Shown piece by piece: positions 25,120 through 37,667 of a DNA stretch of 64,000 nucleotides. The notes beneath the pieces were generated by a model. That model was not told where the DNA came from and searched no databases. It saw only the letters and a list, made by a program, of their open reading frames with translations. Both the position numbers and the translations under genes were made by a program. The number at the start of each line of letters is the position of its first letter. The stretch's first letter is position 1. The stretch spans positions 3,534,001 through 3,598,000 of the forward strand of contig JAPFBL010000255.1 of NCBI GenBank assembly GCA_026182355.1, in the 5' to 3' direction. Origin of the DNA: Hermatobates lingyangjiaoensis (lineage: Eukaryota; Arthropoda; Insecta; Hemiptera; Hermatobatidae).

Positions 25120-28100
25120 GAATTTAAAAAGAACACATAGAAAGGAAATCACTGAACTCACTACTATATTTCGATGTCCTCGTCTTCAGGAAAAGAAGTG
25201 AATCGCTCCAAAGGCTGATAACGACTGACTTGGCGTTCGAACTGAAGCACTCAAACAGGGTAGCCAACTTTCGGAGGAAAGGTAGACAGGGAAGATAAAG
25301 AGATACAAGCCAAATAAAAATTAAAAAATGAAAACATTTAACTAAAATAAAATTAAAAGCTGATAACAACTAAAAAATAAGAGAAAAAAAAATCAACGAT
25401 TGAGGTTAAGCCCAGGAGCCGATCTACCGCCCAGAAGACTAATAAGTGCTTCTTCTGAAGCTCTCAGAGTAACTTTCGAATTAGTCTGATCAATCTGCCT
25501 CAGGACCTGTACACGGAAACAGTCATTAAAACTGAGTCCGTGAGAGCTGGCATGAGTAGCAACGGGAAGGTCACTGCGTTTGCCAACGGATGACCTGTGA
25601 TTATTCATACGCAGGCTTAGCTTGGTGGAAGCCAAACCCACATAAAAAGAATCACACTGGGTGCAATCCAAACGGTAAACGCAGTTACCAGAGGTACAAG
25701 AGGTCTTGTGAAAGATAGGGTAGGTGCGTTTACTATGGAAGGAGGTAAAGGAAGGAACAGGATTGATGATAGGACAAGTTAGACATCCACGACGTCCGCA
25801 TTGAACCATACCACCAGCAGTTTTTGGAGGCTTAGGAGAAGAGATGTGAGAGAAGATAGATTGAAGATTAGCAAGTTTGCGATAGGAAATGGAAGGTGCC
25901 TCACTAAAGACTGAAGAAGTACAGGAGGAGGAAGAAAGTATAGGGAAAAACTCCCTGACAACTGCACCCAGCCTATGAGCACCAGGAAAATAAGTGGTGA
26001 TGAGGAAATTCGCGTCACTGCGATCCCTCCTAGGACCTGAATTATGATGAACGTCTGCAGGGACTATACGGTTGTTAATGAAATTAGAAGGATATCCTCG
26101 GTCAGAAAATTTCTGTTTCAATAAATCTATTTGGAAGGAACGATCTTTTATTCTGCTACAAATTTTATGGAGGCGTATGGACAATGATCTGGGGATAGCT
26201 TTTTTTACGTGGGAGGGATGGCAACTATTGAAATGAAGGTACTGCTGGGCGTTAGTAGGCTTGATATGGACAGATGTAGAAAGATGACCCCCATCGTAGG
26301 TGACGCTGACATCCAAAAATGTAATAAGGTTATTGGACACATGATGAGTAAAGGAAATAGATGAAGAGAAGGAATTAAATGACGTAAGGAACTGATCTAA
26401 CTCGTGCTTACCATGGGGCCACAGGAAAAAAATATCATCTATGTAACGTACGTAAATATATATATATATATATATAATATATATATAAGAGAGAGAGAGA
26501 GAGAGAGAGATACTTATTTAATTATTAATAGGTTTTACATATCATTAGGTACATTATAAGCAGGCAAGTTGTATTTGTTTTCATAACAGATTTATTGTTG
26601 TTTTCAGGCCGATATAGTGAAGGAGTTGAATAAAGCTCGTTTAGAGGTTGATAATGTCAAGAGGCAGATGCTTCAGCAAGAAATTGCTTTTAATATCCAG
26701 CAAACAGATGCGCTGACGAGGTTGATAATTACATTTATTACTTATGTTCTTTGTAATGACTTTCAGGTCATATAATTTAAAAAATATTAATTAGGAATTG
26801 ACGTACTATAATTTGCGGTGAAAACTGAAAACGGCTTTTCTGGTTGAGTTAATTTCATTACAGAATCTGCAAAATTCAGATTTTCAAAATTTATTTTCAA
26901 TACAAAAACTTAACTAATTTCGCTTTAAAATAAGACCACTTTCATTTTACTACCGTTCATAGTTCAGCAGATAGAAGGACTTGAAATGTACTCAGACTTC
27001 TGGAACACTCCGTTTTATAAATAATTCTCATTTCCTATAATCTGTCTTGTAATATGATATATAAGTTATTATCTTTCCTATAATTCATTCCATATTTTGT
27101 TGAATTACTTATACTGACTACTTGTACTGAACTTTGACAACCACTTCACTATAAACAATATAACAACTGAATGAATATCACCTTAGCATGAAATTATATT
27201 TTTCGATTGTTTTAAATATTCTGATAATTTATGGCGAGATGCTGATTAGATTTTGATATGCATCTATGATTGCATGTTTTTCTCCCAAAATTAATTTGTA
27301 CAAGGTAATGTGATGAGGAAAAGAATCCTATTAACAAAAAGTCATTTTTGGAAGTTTCTAAAAACAGAATTACTAATATAAAGAATTAGAATAACCTACT
27401 TATCTTTTTTTATCTAAACTAAATTTTTAGTGTATGAAATTAGATAAAGATGTAGCAGTGCTGCATTTAAAATTTTGGTATTGGTGTTAAAAATAGATTA
27501 TACCTTGGATTTGATTGTATTAGTTGCAGTAATAGTTTTCTATAAATATGTTGGTCCATTTGCAGGAGTTTATCTCCCACTGGGGGTGCGGGAGAGGACT
27601 TTGTGGTCCATAGCACAAGTCACACTAGTTTCGATACTCACTCTCTTCCTCGTATACCCAAGAGGCCTCCTGTTGAAGAAATCCCCAAGGTACGCCGCTA
27701 TTTTGAGGTTGTTATTCATGCTTCATTTTCTTTTAAATTCTAATTTATCTTAGTGTGTAGAAATTATGACTCCATTTCTTTGTGTCCAACAAATTTCGTA
27801 TAATTTTAATTAAATTTTTATAGTTCAGAAATTTTACTAGAAAATTTTATTTTACAGAAACGTTCAAATAATTTTTGTTTTAGTTCTGACGAAGAAGTCA
27901 GTTGACTCCAATCCATAACGTAGATATATGTTCATGTAGATAGATATATGCATAACTTTTGTATAATTGTTTAGTAATAGTTACTGATATAAAATCAGTA
28001 CTTTTTATTTCTTTTGAAGATAAATTATTAGAATAAATATTGTTTTTTATTGTTACTCGAATTCTGTGCAGTCTCCTTATAGTTTTCAGTATTTTCTTAA

Positions 28101-31100
28101 TGAGCTGGTCATTTAATTTGTATAAATAATTAAATATTAGAATTTTTATATAATTAGAAACTTATTTTCTCTATAAAATTGTATAATCAAAGTGCAATTG
28201 TATTTACCAATTCTTTAGTATTCATAAAATTTAATTGAAATTATTTCATGTTTTAAGTTTATATTTTTTTAAAAAACATGTTTTTTATTATTATCTGTAG
28301 AGATGGTATTTTATGATATCTTTTAAACTTTTAATAACAAAAATAATATAATTTTTATGAATATCTAAGACAGATATATTGTGTGTAGAATAAAATGCCA
28401 AATGAAGCTAAAAAAATTGTGTTTTTCAGGTGATAATTTTAATTCAGATGTTTAATTCATAATGTATGATTTGGTTATCAAGCAAGAGTTTTACATAAAT
28501 AATTTTCTTTAAAACAATAAACAAACCAATATATATTGAAACATTATTGAAATAGTAATTTCAAGTATTACAGGGTAATGGTATTTGTATGTTGTTATTT
28601 CGATTACCTGGGTATCACAAATATATTGCTTTGTAACTTTATTTAGCCATGCGGCTTAACAAAATAGAACTGATGGTTAATGATTTTAGCATATAGAATA
28701 TTCTGTTTAATTGGCATATATGTTGATTTCAGTCAATATTAGTCAGTTACTGCTTTGGTCTTTTGTTTGTATATCAGGAATGAGAAAATTATGTTTTGCA
28801 TGGAACCTCCCTTAGGTTTTCAGATGTTCTAGTTGCCCGTCAAGGATAGGTGCGATAGATAATATGTCGTATTTTGGGATAAATATTGATGACTGATTTT
28901 AAATTACAAGACAACGCCAAATCATATTGTGGAATATTTACACAAACACAGATGACTGAACTGACAACTTCGATTATATTGGCTACCATTTCAGTGCACA
29001 AACACTTACATACAAAGGTTTAGTTAAGGAAATAAGAGTGAGGTGTTTTATTAAATATAATTAAAAAGAATGTTTGTGAGTAATCAGCTGGTTAGTATCT
29101 TTGCTATATGTATCAGCAAATATGATATTAGTATGTATGTATGGTTAGTATCAGCTATTTATGTACCTTTGCACTAATTATGTTAAAAATCTGAAAGATG
29201 ATCCGTTTGAAAGAAAGTAATTTCTATGACATTTCTCTGTTCTAAAAAGTTAACAAGTCGAAGAAATTCACCCTTCACTGACGATACACTATGGATAGTA
29301 AAGTTGTTGATATTGATGCTTAGGATATTTATTGGAATGTCAATTCTAGGGATAAAAATGAGAAATCCCTTTATAGGGATAAAGTATACTTTATACTAAT
29401 TGTATCGGACTTATAAATCACAGTAATTATACTTCATCACTCTCATCGATTTCGATTTTTTATAGAGTTCCTTTATTTATCAAATAAAAATTTATTTTGT
29501 AAAATGTTTTCTTTATATCATTAATTGAATGTTAAATTTTAATCTTTAGATAAAATTAAAAATAAGTAGCAAATGAAGGTTAATATAATATCAAATAATG
29601 GCATAGAATAAAATTAATGTAGAATTAATTACAAAATAATTTTAATATAAATATTCTTAATTATTATTCTGTGTGGCCCTGTAAAAGCGTAAATGTCTTA
29701 AAGTGATTCTAGAAAATCTCCTAAATTGTATAGATTGTAGACCTCCGTAAATTTATATTTTCTGACAATCTAGACTACTTGGATATTTCGGTTTCTTTTT
29801 TCTATAGTTATGGGCAATAGACGGTCATATTCCATCGTGATATTTATAATGAGAATTACTTTATTAATAATTTTACATTATTAATTTATTAATGAAATTA
29901 AATAGATTTTTACAAATTAATATTTGTAATATTAATTTGTGAAAATAAATTCGAATTAGTCTAGTTGCAACACTGGGTATATCAGAACTTATTGTGTTAT
30001 TGTCCATGAGTTTCTCCACTTGTTGTGCTGTAACATAAAATTATTGTCATTTTTTAACCATTTCTAATTCTTTTTTATTACTTAAAAAAAATATATTCAT
30101 ATCAGTAACTTATATTAATTGTTGTAACCGCAGGCAATAGTCGCAGTTCCCAACTTACCTAAAGAAAAGGAATCTATTTTCAAAGTCTTTTCTGGGCAGT
30201 TGTTTCAAGAAAATATAATGAATTTTAATTAAATTAAAGTACAAAAAGTAACATAAAGTAAACAAAGTATAGGATCCACTTTATTTCAGCTGTTTACCAC
30301 TACGCAACATCACCAATACATCTACCATGAAAGATGCAGTATACTTGCTTTTTTATGTGTACCAATGTCATATGTATTTTTTTCTTTGTTAAGAGAGTCG
30401 TTTTTTATCCAAGTTCCAACCAAGGTCGGAAACATGTTTAGCAAGGTTTATTGTTATATTCCTCTCTTATAATTGTTCGTCTGAGGTAATGGAGGATTAT
30501 GTTGATCCTTGTTTAGTGTTATTTTTCTTGCAGATAACTCATGTTTTTTATGTTGTTTACAGTTTTTCTGTTTTCTTTCCTCTTTATTTATTTTATTATG
30601 ACCTTAGATAGGTAATTTCACCACAATATGCTTTATTGATGGTGCTTCTGTCATCATTTTCTCACATATTTCGGTTGTCTTTCTTTCTTTTATGTGAATT
30701 CAAATATTGTGTCATTGAGTTATTTAAATATATAATGATCAAACCACAATATGAAATGGGAAAACAAGACTAAGATCTATCAACCGTAACAAACGGTCTT
30801 CGTCAGAGTCAAAAACCCAACTGATTCATTTCATATTGTGGTTTGATCATTGATTGTTATTTCACGTGTTTATGTGAAATCTTTTTATTAAATATATAAG
30901 CATAAGGAACATTTGACTAGCCTTTGCCTGCAAATTTTCGTACAAATGAATTATGCTATTAGACTCAATTCTCTGCATCTAATTTTTGTTTGGTAGAACT
31001 GTACCAAGGCTTTGCAGTATTTTCTGAAGCCAATCTTAAACATTGCATTTTTCTAGCATCAGAATATATTTAATACCGAGAACAATATTTTTCAAAGTTT

Positions 31101-34100
31101 TGTATCCATTCCTTTGAGTTTTGCTTTCTGACTCAAAATATATCAAGAACACTTTTTTTTCAATTTTACGTACAGAGAGTTCTTTTATAGTAATTTGAAT
31201 TACAATTCTAAGTTTTCTATTCTAATTCTCCTTCAGCACAACTATTCTCAACTGCTTCTCGTTCTTGTGAAAAGAAATTCTTAAACAAGTTTGCCTCATC
31301 ATTTTTGTGGATATTTGCAATATCTGCTGTCAGTTTTACTGATACTAATGATATGATATTGATTTGATTTTGTCACTTCTCGTTATGCTTGGACTCCCTC
31401 TCATCCTCTACTTAAGGCAGTTCATCCTAAAATTTGAGGCTTTGAGCTTGTCTGGTGTTTATTGCTTAATGTTGATTTATTATACATGATCACCATTTAT
31501 TTCTGAATTTTCATATATATGGTATATATAAAGATATTCCTTTAACTTTGTCCAGTTTATTTGACCGTAGTTGTCATTTTTGACATTAATGCGTTGGTTG
31601 TTGTGGATCTAAGGAGAAAATATATAATACAAATATTAGTAATTTTTTAACAATAATAAGTTGGTTTTTTTTTTGTTTCAGGAATGGGGTGATGAAACAG
31701 GTTGTTACGAAGTGACCAGTGATGCTGAGGATGCGGAAAGTTTGTTTTCTACTGCTGAAATTCTGTCTCCCTCTGATCATACTGATGCTCAGACTCTGGC
31801 CCTTCTTCTCCAGGAACAACTTGACGCTATTAATAACGAAATAAGGTTAAATAACAATCCATACACTCTGAATAATTTGAATGTGAATTTTATGAGAGGT
31901 CGTTTAAAAGCTGCCACAACATTTTTGCATATCAGGTGTTGTTAGAATCAACTAACTACAAACTTTAAATTGTGTATTAATTATTACCTTAATATGAATA
32001 TTGCATGAAAAAGATTTCTGGCAGCAGAGGAAATGTACTAAATATGACACCATAAAGCTCCAACTGCAGTAATTCATCAGTTTGTTCTAGAACAATAATT
32101 CCATTTCTGATACAACTGGCCATATAGATAATGTTATATTAAAGTAAATGAAGTCGTTAAATTGATTGTCAATGAGTTTGATAATTCTTTACCTTGATTT
32201 TGATAATCTACACGACAGTCACCACTTTTAAATAAATGCAAAATTAGATTGATTGTCAGCGAGTTTGATGATAATGAGTATACTTTTAGTAAATTTGAAT
32301 GTAGACTATTGTAGATTTTCTCTTTATTGTTTAAGTCATTAATTTTGCAATTAAATAAGATAATAATTCCTTAACAGCATTCAAATTGAACCATTAAATC
32401 ACTATTTTTTCATTAAAAACATGTTTTTTATGAACATAGACTCCAAACGTATTGCTGTGTCTGATTGTGTATCCTAATGTTCTGTATTCTTTGTTTTCAT
32501 TATTTTTCATTTTTATAACCTTGTTTACAAAAATGCAAAAATATTTTCAAAATGACAATTTTTGGACAAAGTTTTGGTAGTTTTTATTGCTTATCTTTTC
32601 GTGGCTTGTTTTTCGTATCCTGGTTTTTCCAGCTTTTTTACTACCTTCCTTATGTACCTCTATAACCTTTTTGTTACCTTGTGCTTGTTACTTCAGTTGC
32701 TCTCTGATGAAATAAAGTGAAATGCCTTAGACCTTTTATTCTTTTTCATTGTGTTATTTTACTTTATAGATTATATTTTGTGTTTTGGGATGTTTAAGCA
32801 TATATTCTTATATATAAGCTCTCAAAAGTAAACTAAAGCACACACTATAGGGTTATACACTTACAAACCCTAATTGTCATCTGGTGGAAGAGAAAAGACA
32901 CAGTGTGATTGATTATTTAGTAAATTTGTAAGAACTTTAGGTTTCCATTTTTATATGATTATTAATTTGTTCAAAAGTGATAAAATAAACTAAATTCTCA
33001 GAAAGAAAATACAAAAACTCACTACTATATTTCTACCTCATGATTCGCAGTCGAAATGTAGTAGTAAGTTTTTGTGATTTCTGATTTTGTTTCTGTGTAT
33101 TTTGTTTATTTAGTTCATGCAATCATTTTATATAATTGTCTATATATCTAAAACAATATTTCACAGTAAAGAAGTGATAAAAATCATATTTAGTGACTGA
33201 CGAAGATCACTTGTTTTTGTTGAAAAGAAAACAAGTTCTGATTTTCTTTTGAGGTTTATACGTTTATATTTACATAAAATTGTCTTTCTCATTTCCCTTT
33301 TATGTTTCTGTGAACCGATTCTGTTCAGAGTTTTATCCACATCTTATTTTAAATTCTTGTGAAGTGACTAGCACATTTCCATTGACATCTATGTGCTTCT
33401 TTCTGAAGTCATCGTTCGAGCAAAGTTCGAGACATTTTTAATTTTTCAATTGGTTCTTACTCTTCATTTATGTTTGCCTTAGTCAGGTATCTAAGGTATT
33501 TTGTCAGGTGTTGACCAATATTATCCGTATATTTTGCGATTTTGGAGTGAGCCATTAACAGTGAATGTGGGACGTAGTTTGGATCACTTTAATCTAAGGA
33601 ATTTTATATTGCATTGTTTATAACAGTTTTGTAATATTTTGTATTGAATGAGCTAAATTTTGTACGTTCAATACAAAACTCACCCACTGTTTTCTCACCG
33701 TATTTTTCGGATTAAGGTGCATTTTAAATACTCGTACTTTAATTTTCTCAACAGTCAACATTGTGCCTTTTAATTCGGCGCACCTTATGTATTAATTCTA
33801 GTTGAGCTTGGTGACCGATTTTATGTGTTATTTAACACTCAAACACCTGCCAACATGTTTAAACACTACGTTGGTCAGTTACGAATCCACACCGATGGAT
33901 GGATGGTTTGAGTTTTACGGTAGTTATGAACCTCACAAAGTAATGTCTAATATTTTACTATAACATAATACTAGTACATAAAGGCAGTCATTAAAGTATG
34001 CTCCTAATAATATGGTGTCTTACGTAAAAAATAAACCCGTTCATTGATATTGCACATAATAATCCTTATGGTCCGATATTTACGGTTTTTTTCGTTTAAT

Positions 34101-37100
34101 TTTGTGATAATAACCTATTAAAATGAAATTATCAGTAAAATTACTAAAACTGCAAAAATAAGGCAGTGCAATGCAGTCCGAAGTTTCGAAAATCTTAAGA
34201 TATTATTGTTACAATTATGGAGAACTGTGTAATCAAAAGTCATAAAAAGTAAGGTTTTTTGTCTTTTTTTCGTTTTGTATAGTCGCAGTCGGAGTTGCGA
34301 CTGTATTTATTTATTCAGATACTTATCTGAACAATAAAGTAAATTTCTGAAACTACAATTTTTGTTTATATCAATGTTAAAATGTTTGTCGCGGTTGCAT
34401 ACTTATCAATAGTATGTTTTTCTCTGTCTGTCTGGCATTAGTTTGTCGGCTTACAGACTCATCCAGGAGGAGAAGCAGTCGACAGAGGCTAGAGCAGAGG
34501 AGCTGGAGTCACGAGTGGGCAGTCTGGAGCACATGAACCTGCGTGGCCGAGGCAGTCCTCCGCTCTCGGGCAGGTCTACTCCCAAGTCACCAACCTATCT
34601 CCATAAGTACCACACGGTAAAAACATTCACTATTAAACTTACTTTGCCATATTCAACTTCATCAATTAATTGCCCTATAAACACAAGCATGTTTACAATT
34701 TTGCTTAGGTGCTATACTCCCATTACGGGTAATTTATTATGAGCAGACCACTTTTGAAAAAATTTAGGGGTACTTCAATCTGCCGATCATATGAATTGTA
34801 ATGATCTTAGTTGCATGAGCGTTCTGACTTGTTTTTACTATATACTAATTATCTCCATGCTCTTAACGCCTTAAGGGTTCATAACTAAATTTGTAAATAA
34901 TAAATTCTTTTAATGCTAATTGATATTATTAGAAACCATGCTATTTATTTTAAGTATGATTTAGTAAACTCATGTACAAATGTTGATTTGTGTCCAAAAC
35001 TTCTTGAAAGTCATAGACCACAGCCTGTTATATATAAGGATTAGTTTTAAGGTTGGTTTCGTACAAGTATTTGATAGTCTTCAACGATAATTTACATTAG
35101 ATAAAATAATATGAGTTAAATAGTTAGCAATTTTAAAAATTGATTCTATTTTCCTAATAACTATTAAATAATATATAGTTTGACCATTGTAAGATAATTA
35201 AATAATGTATTACCTTATCCTGCATTTCTGTTCGTGTGTGTGTTATTAATTACAGTTCTGGAAAATACATATTGAAGATTAATTATGAATTGCTTCATTC
35301 TGCATGACAAAGCAGAAATAATGAATGTTTAATGTTCACATATAGAAAGTCTAATGACATAATTAGCAGTGTTATATATACCCATAGACATTTTGTAATG
35401 AAAATAAATCCTTCATCGTGTAAATATTCTTTTTCTGTTGACGAATTCCTTACTTGTCAAGCGAAAAGAAGATTTACTAATGTGGTTTACTTTTATTATA
35501 ATAAATAGAAATTAATTCTATACAGTTCTATTTTATTGAGAACAAATACAATGAATAGTAAAATAAATTAATTTTCCACGAAAAAATTTGAAAAGTCAAC
35601 GATGTCAGTTTCAGTAACAAATTAATCAAGAAAATAATGTTTTTGTTGTTGTAATTTACAATTCAGTAGTGTTCTAGCACAAATATGTAGTAGTTTCTAC
35701 ATTGGTTTGCAAAATTTCGGAGTTGAATTACTAAAAGGAGGGGATTTATAAAGGGTTTTAAGTTAGCTGTGTTGGCAGAAGTTTAGGATGAAGTTGTTGT
35801 TGCTAGGCTCCTGCAGGTATTTCGCCCGCTGGCCCACACCAGTTTTCTGGGCTTGCATCACCTGCCCCGCTGTCAGAGTCCATGACCGTCAGTCAGGTGA
35901 GACCGTGTCTATGCCATAACCAACAGAGAACCTTTTCAAATGCACCTATTTTTACTCTTTTTGATTCTGTCCTCTGTTCCATAATATGCTATTATTCATC
36001 TGTCCTGCTTACACATTATATCTCACTTTTTATATTGATTTGTAAATATTTTTTACTGTGCATTGTATTTTACGAATAATTAATTTTGTTTTGTTGTGAG
36101 GAAACAGTCACAAATTAACTTGTTTGTTGGTTGAGTCTTTTTTCTTATATGGATTCAATATGTAATAAAGTTGAAATATTACATTTCTACCTAAGCAAAT
36201 AGTTAATTGATATATTCTATTAATTTTAGCCTTTTTTGCACTTATCTCAAATTACATACCATTCACAATGCTTACTTGCATCTTTCTATTTTTATTTTTT
36301 TTTAACTATTGAGCTCTAGGGAAATTAACAAATCGTTTAAAATTAAGTGTGGTTAGACATCATTATTTACTGCTTAAATTATGGAAAAAAAAGTCAAACG
36401 GAATGTAAAAACCCAACTATATTATAGTCATAAATTCTTATAATTGCTGTACAATTTCTAATTATTACATTAATGAGATTAATTTGATTTTCTCATGAAG
36501 GTTGCATTAATTGTTCAAAATGAGAGTAGGGTATTATTAATTTCATATTTTTGTAGTACATTATAAGTATTTAATTCTTAATTACAACGGTAGCATATGA
36601 AAAATTAAAGTATTGTAAATTGTTGGTAGAAGCCCTCTATATATATATAACGAAAAATTGAATCATAATTGCATTTATATAACGAATGATGATGCAGTAA
36701 AATAATGTATGGAAACTTAGTTTTAGCAAAATATTAATTTGTGGAGTATTTCATTTTGTAAGTGTAGACCCTGGTTTGTATGTGACACTAGAGCACCTTC
36801 ATTAATTGATTTATCGTTATTTTTGGTGCGCGACTTACGGCCTACCCTGTATTTTTAAAATGTTCTTCTTTTTTGTTAATTCAAATAACAAATACCTGTT
36901 ACATTCCTGAATAAATAATAGTATATGTATATAGTTCACCAAGGAAAGAGAAAAACATAAAAACACACACAAAAAAGACAACATAAAAAAATTAGAAAAA
37001 AATAAAAAAACAATTACAAGTTAGAAAAAGTACAGAAAGCTTGTAAGGAGCTTCTAGGAAAAGTAAAGAAACCAGGAAGCCGATAAGAATACCCTAAAGG

Positions 37101-37621
37101 CAACAAACAGAGGTCAGAGGTCGTCGCGACCGCGCATTCGAATAAAAACATAAAACGGTCAACAGGACTATTAGTTCAGCAAGGAAAGAGAAAAACATAA
37201 AATCACACACAAAAAAGACAAAATAACAAAAATTAGAAAATATGTATATATCAATGATTTAACCACAATAAGAAATGGGAAAACAAGACTAAGATCTTTC
37301 AACCGTAACAAGCGGTCTTCGTCAGAGACTGAGTTGGGTTTTTGACTCTGACGAAGACCGCTTGTTACGGTTGATAGATCTTAGTCGTGTTTTCCCATTT
37401 CTTATTGTGGTTTGATCATTGATTGTGATTTCACATAAACACGTGAAATAACAGTCAATGGTCAAACCACAATATGAAATGGGAAAACAAGACTAAGATC
37501 TTTCAACTGTAACAAGCTGTATTCGTCAGAGTCAAAAACCGAACTAGCAGTTGGGTAACAAGACCGCAAGTTACGGTTGGAAGATCTTAGTCTTGTTTTC
37601 CCATTTCATTTTATGGTTTGA

Positions 37622-37667
<46 letters not shown>

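Larger units (their letters stand above)
25113..26455 (-). mobile_element. Penelope-like element, 5'-truncated (RT end, GIY-YIG endonuclease, 3' pLTR-like tail)
   Basis: Penelope-like elements (PLEs) are retroelements with a telomerase-like RT and a GIY-YIG nuclease. The minus strand is open from about 26455 to the stop at 25393, about 350 codons. It starts inside the RT at the catalytic box [11 protein letters not shown] (the YIDD aspartates are intact), runs through the RT C-terminus [15 protein letters not shown], a linker with a [17 protein letters not shown] cysteine cluster, and the GIY-YIG domain: [42 protein letters not shown], ending APGLNLNR. Upstream RT motifs are gone; the frame breaks off in a (TA)n tract. 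From 25392 to 25113 is a non-coding tail with a hammerhead-like core. The open frame suggests a fairly recent insertion. It lies antisense in a liprin-alpha intron. Confidence 0.9.

Noticed and set aside
27475..27753. Hydrophobic 92-codon open frame
   Set aside because: It overlaps the liprin-alpha exon 27566-27689 in another frame; the exon frame gives conserved family peptide.
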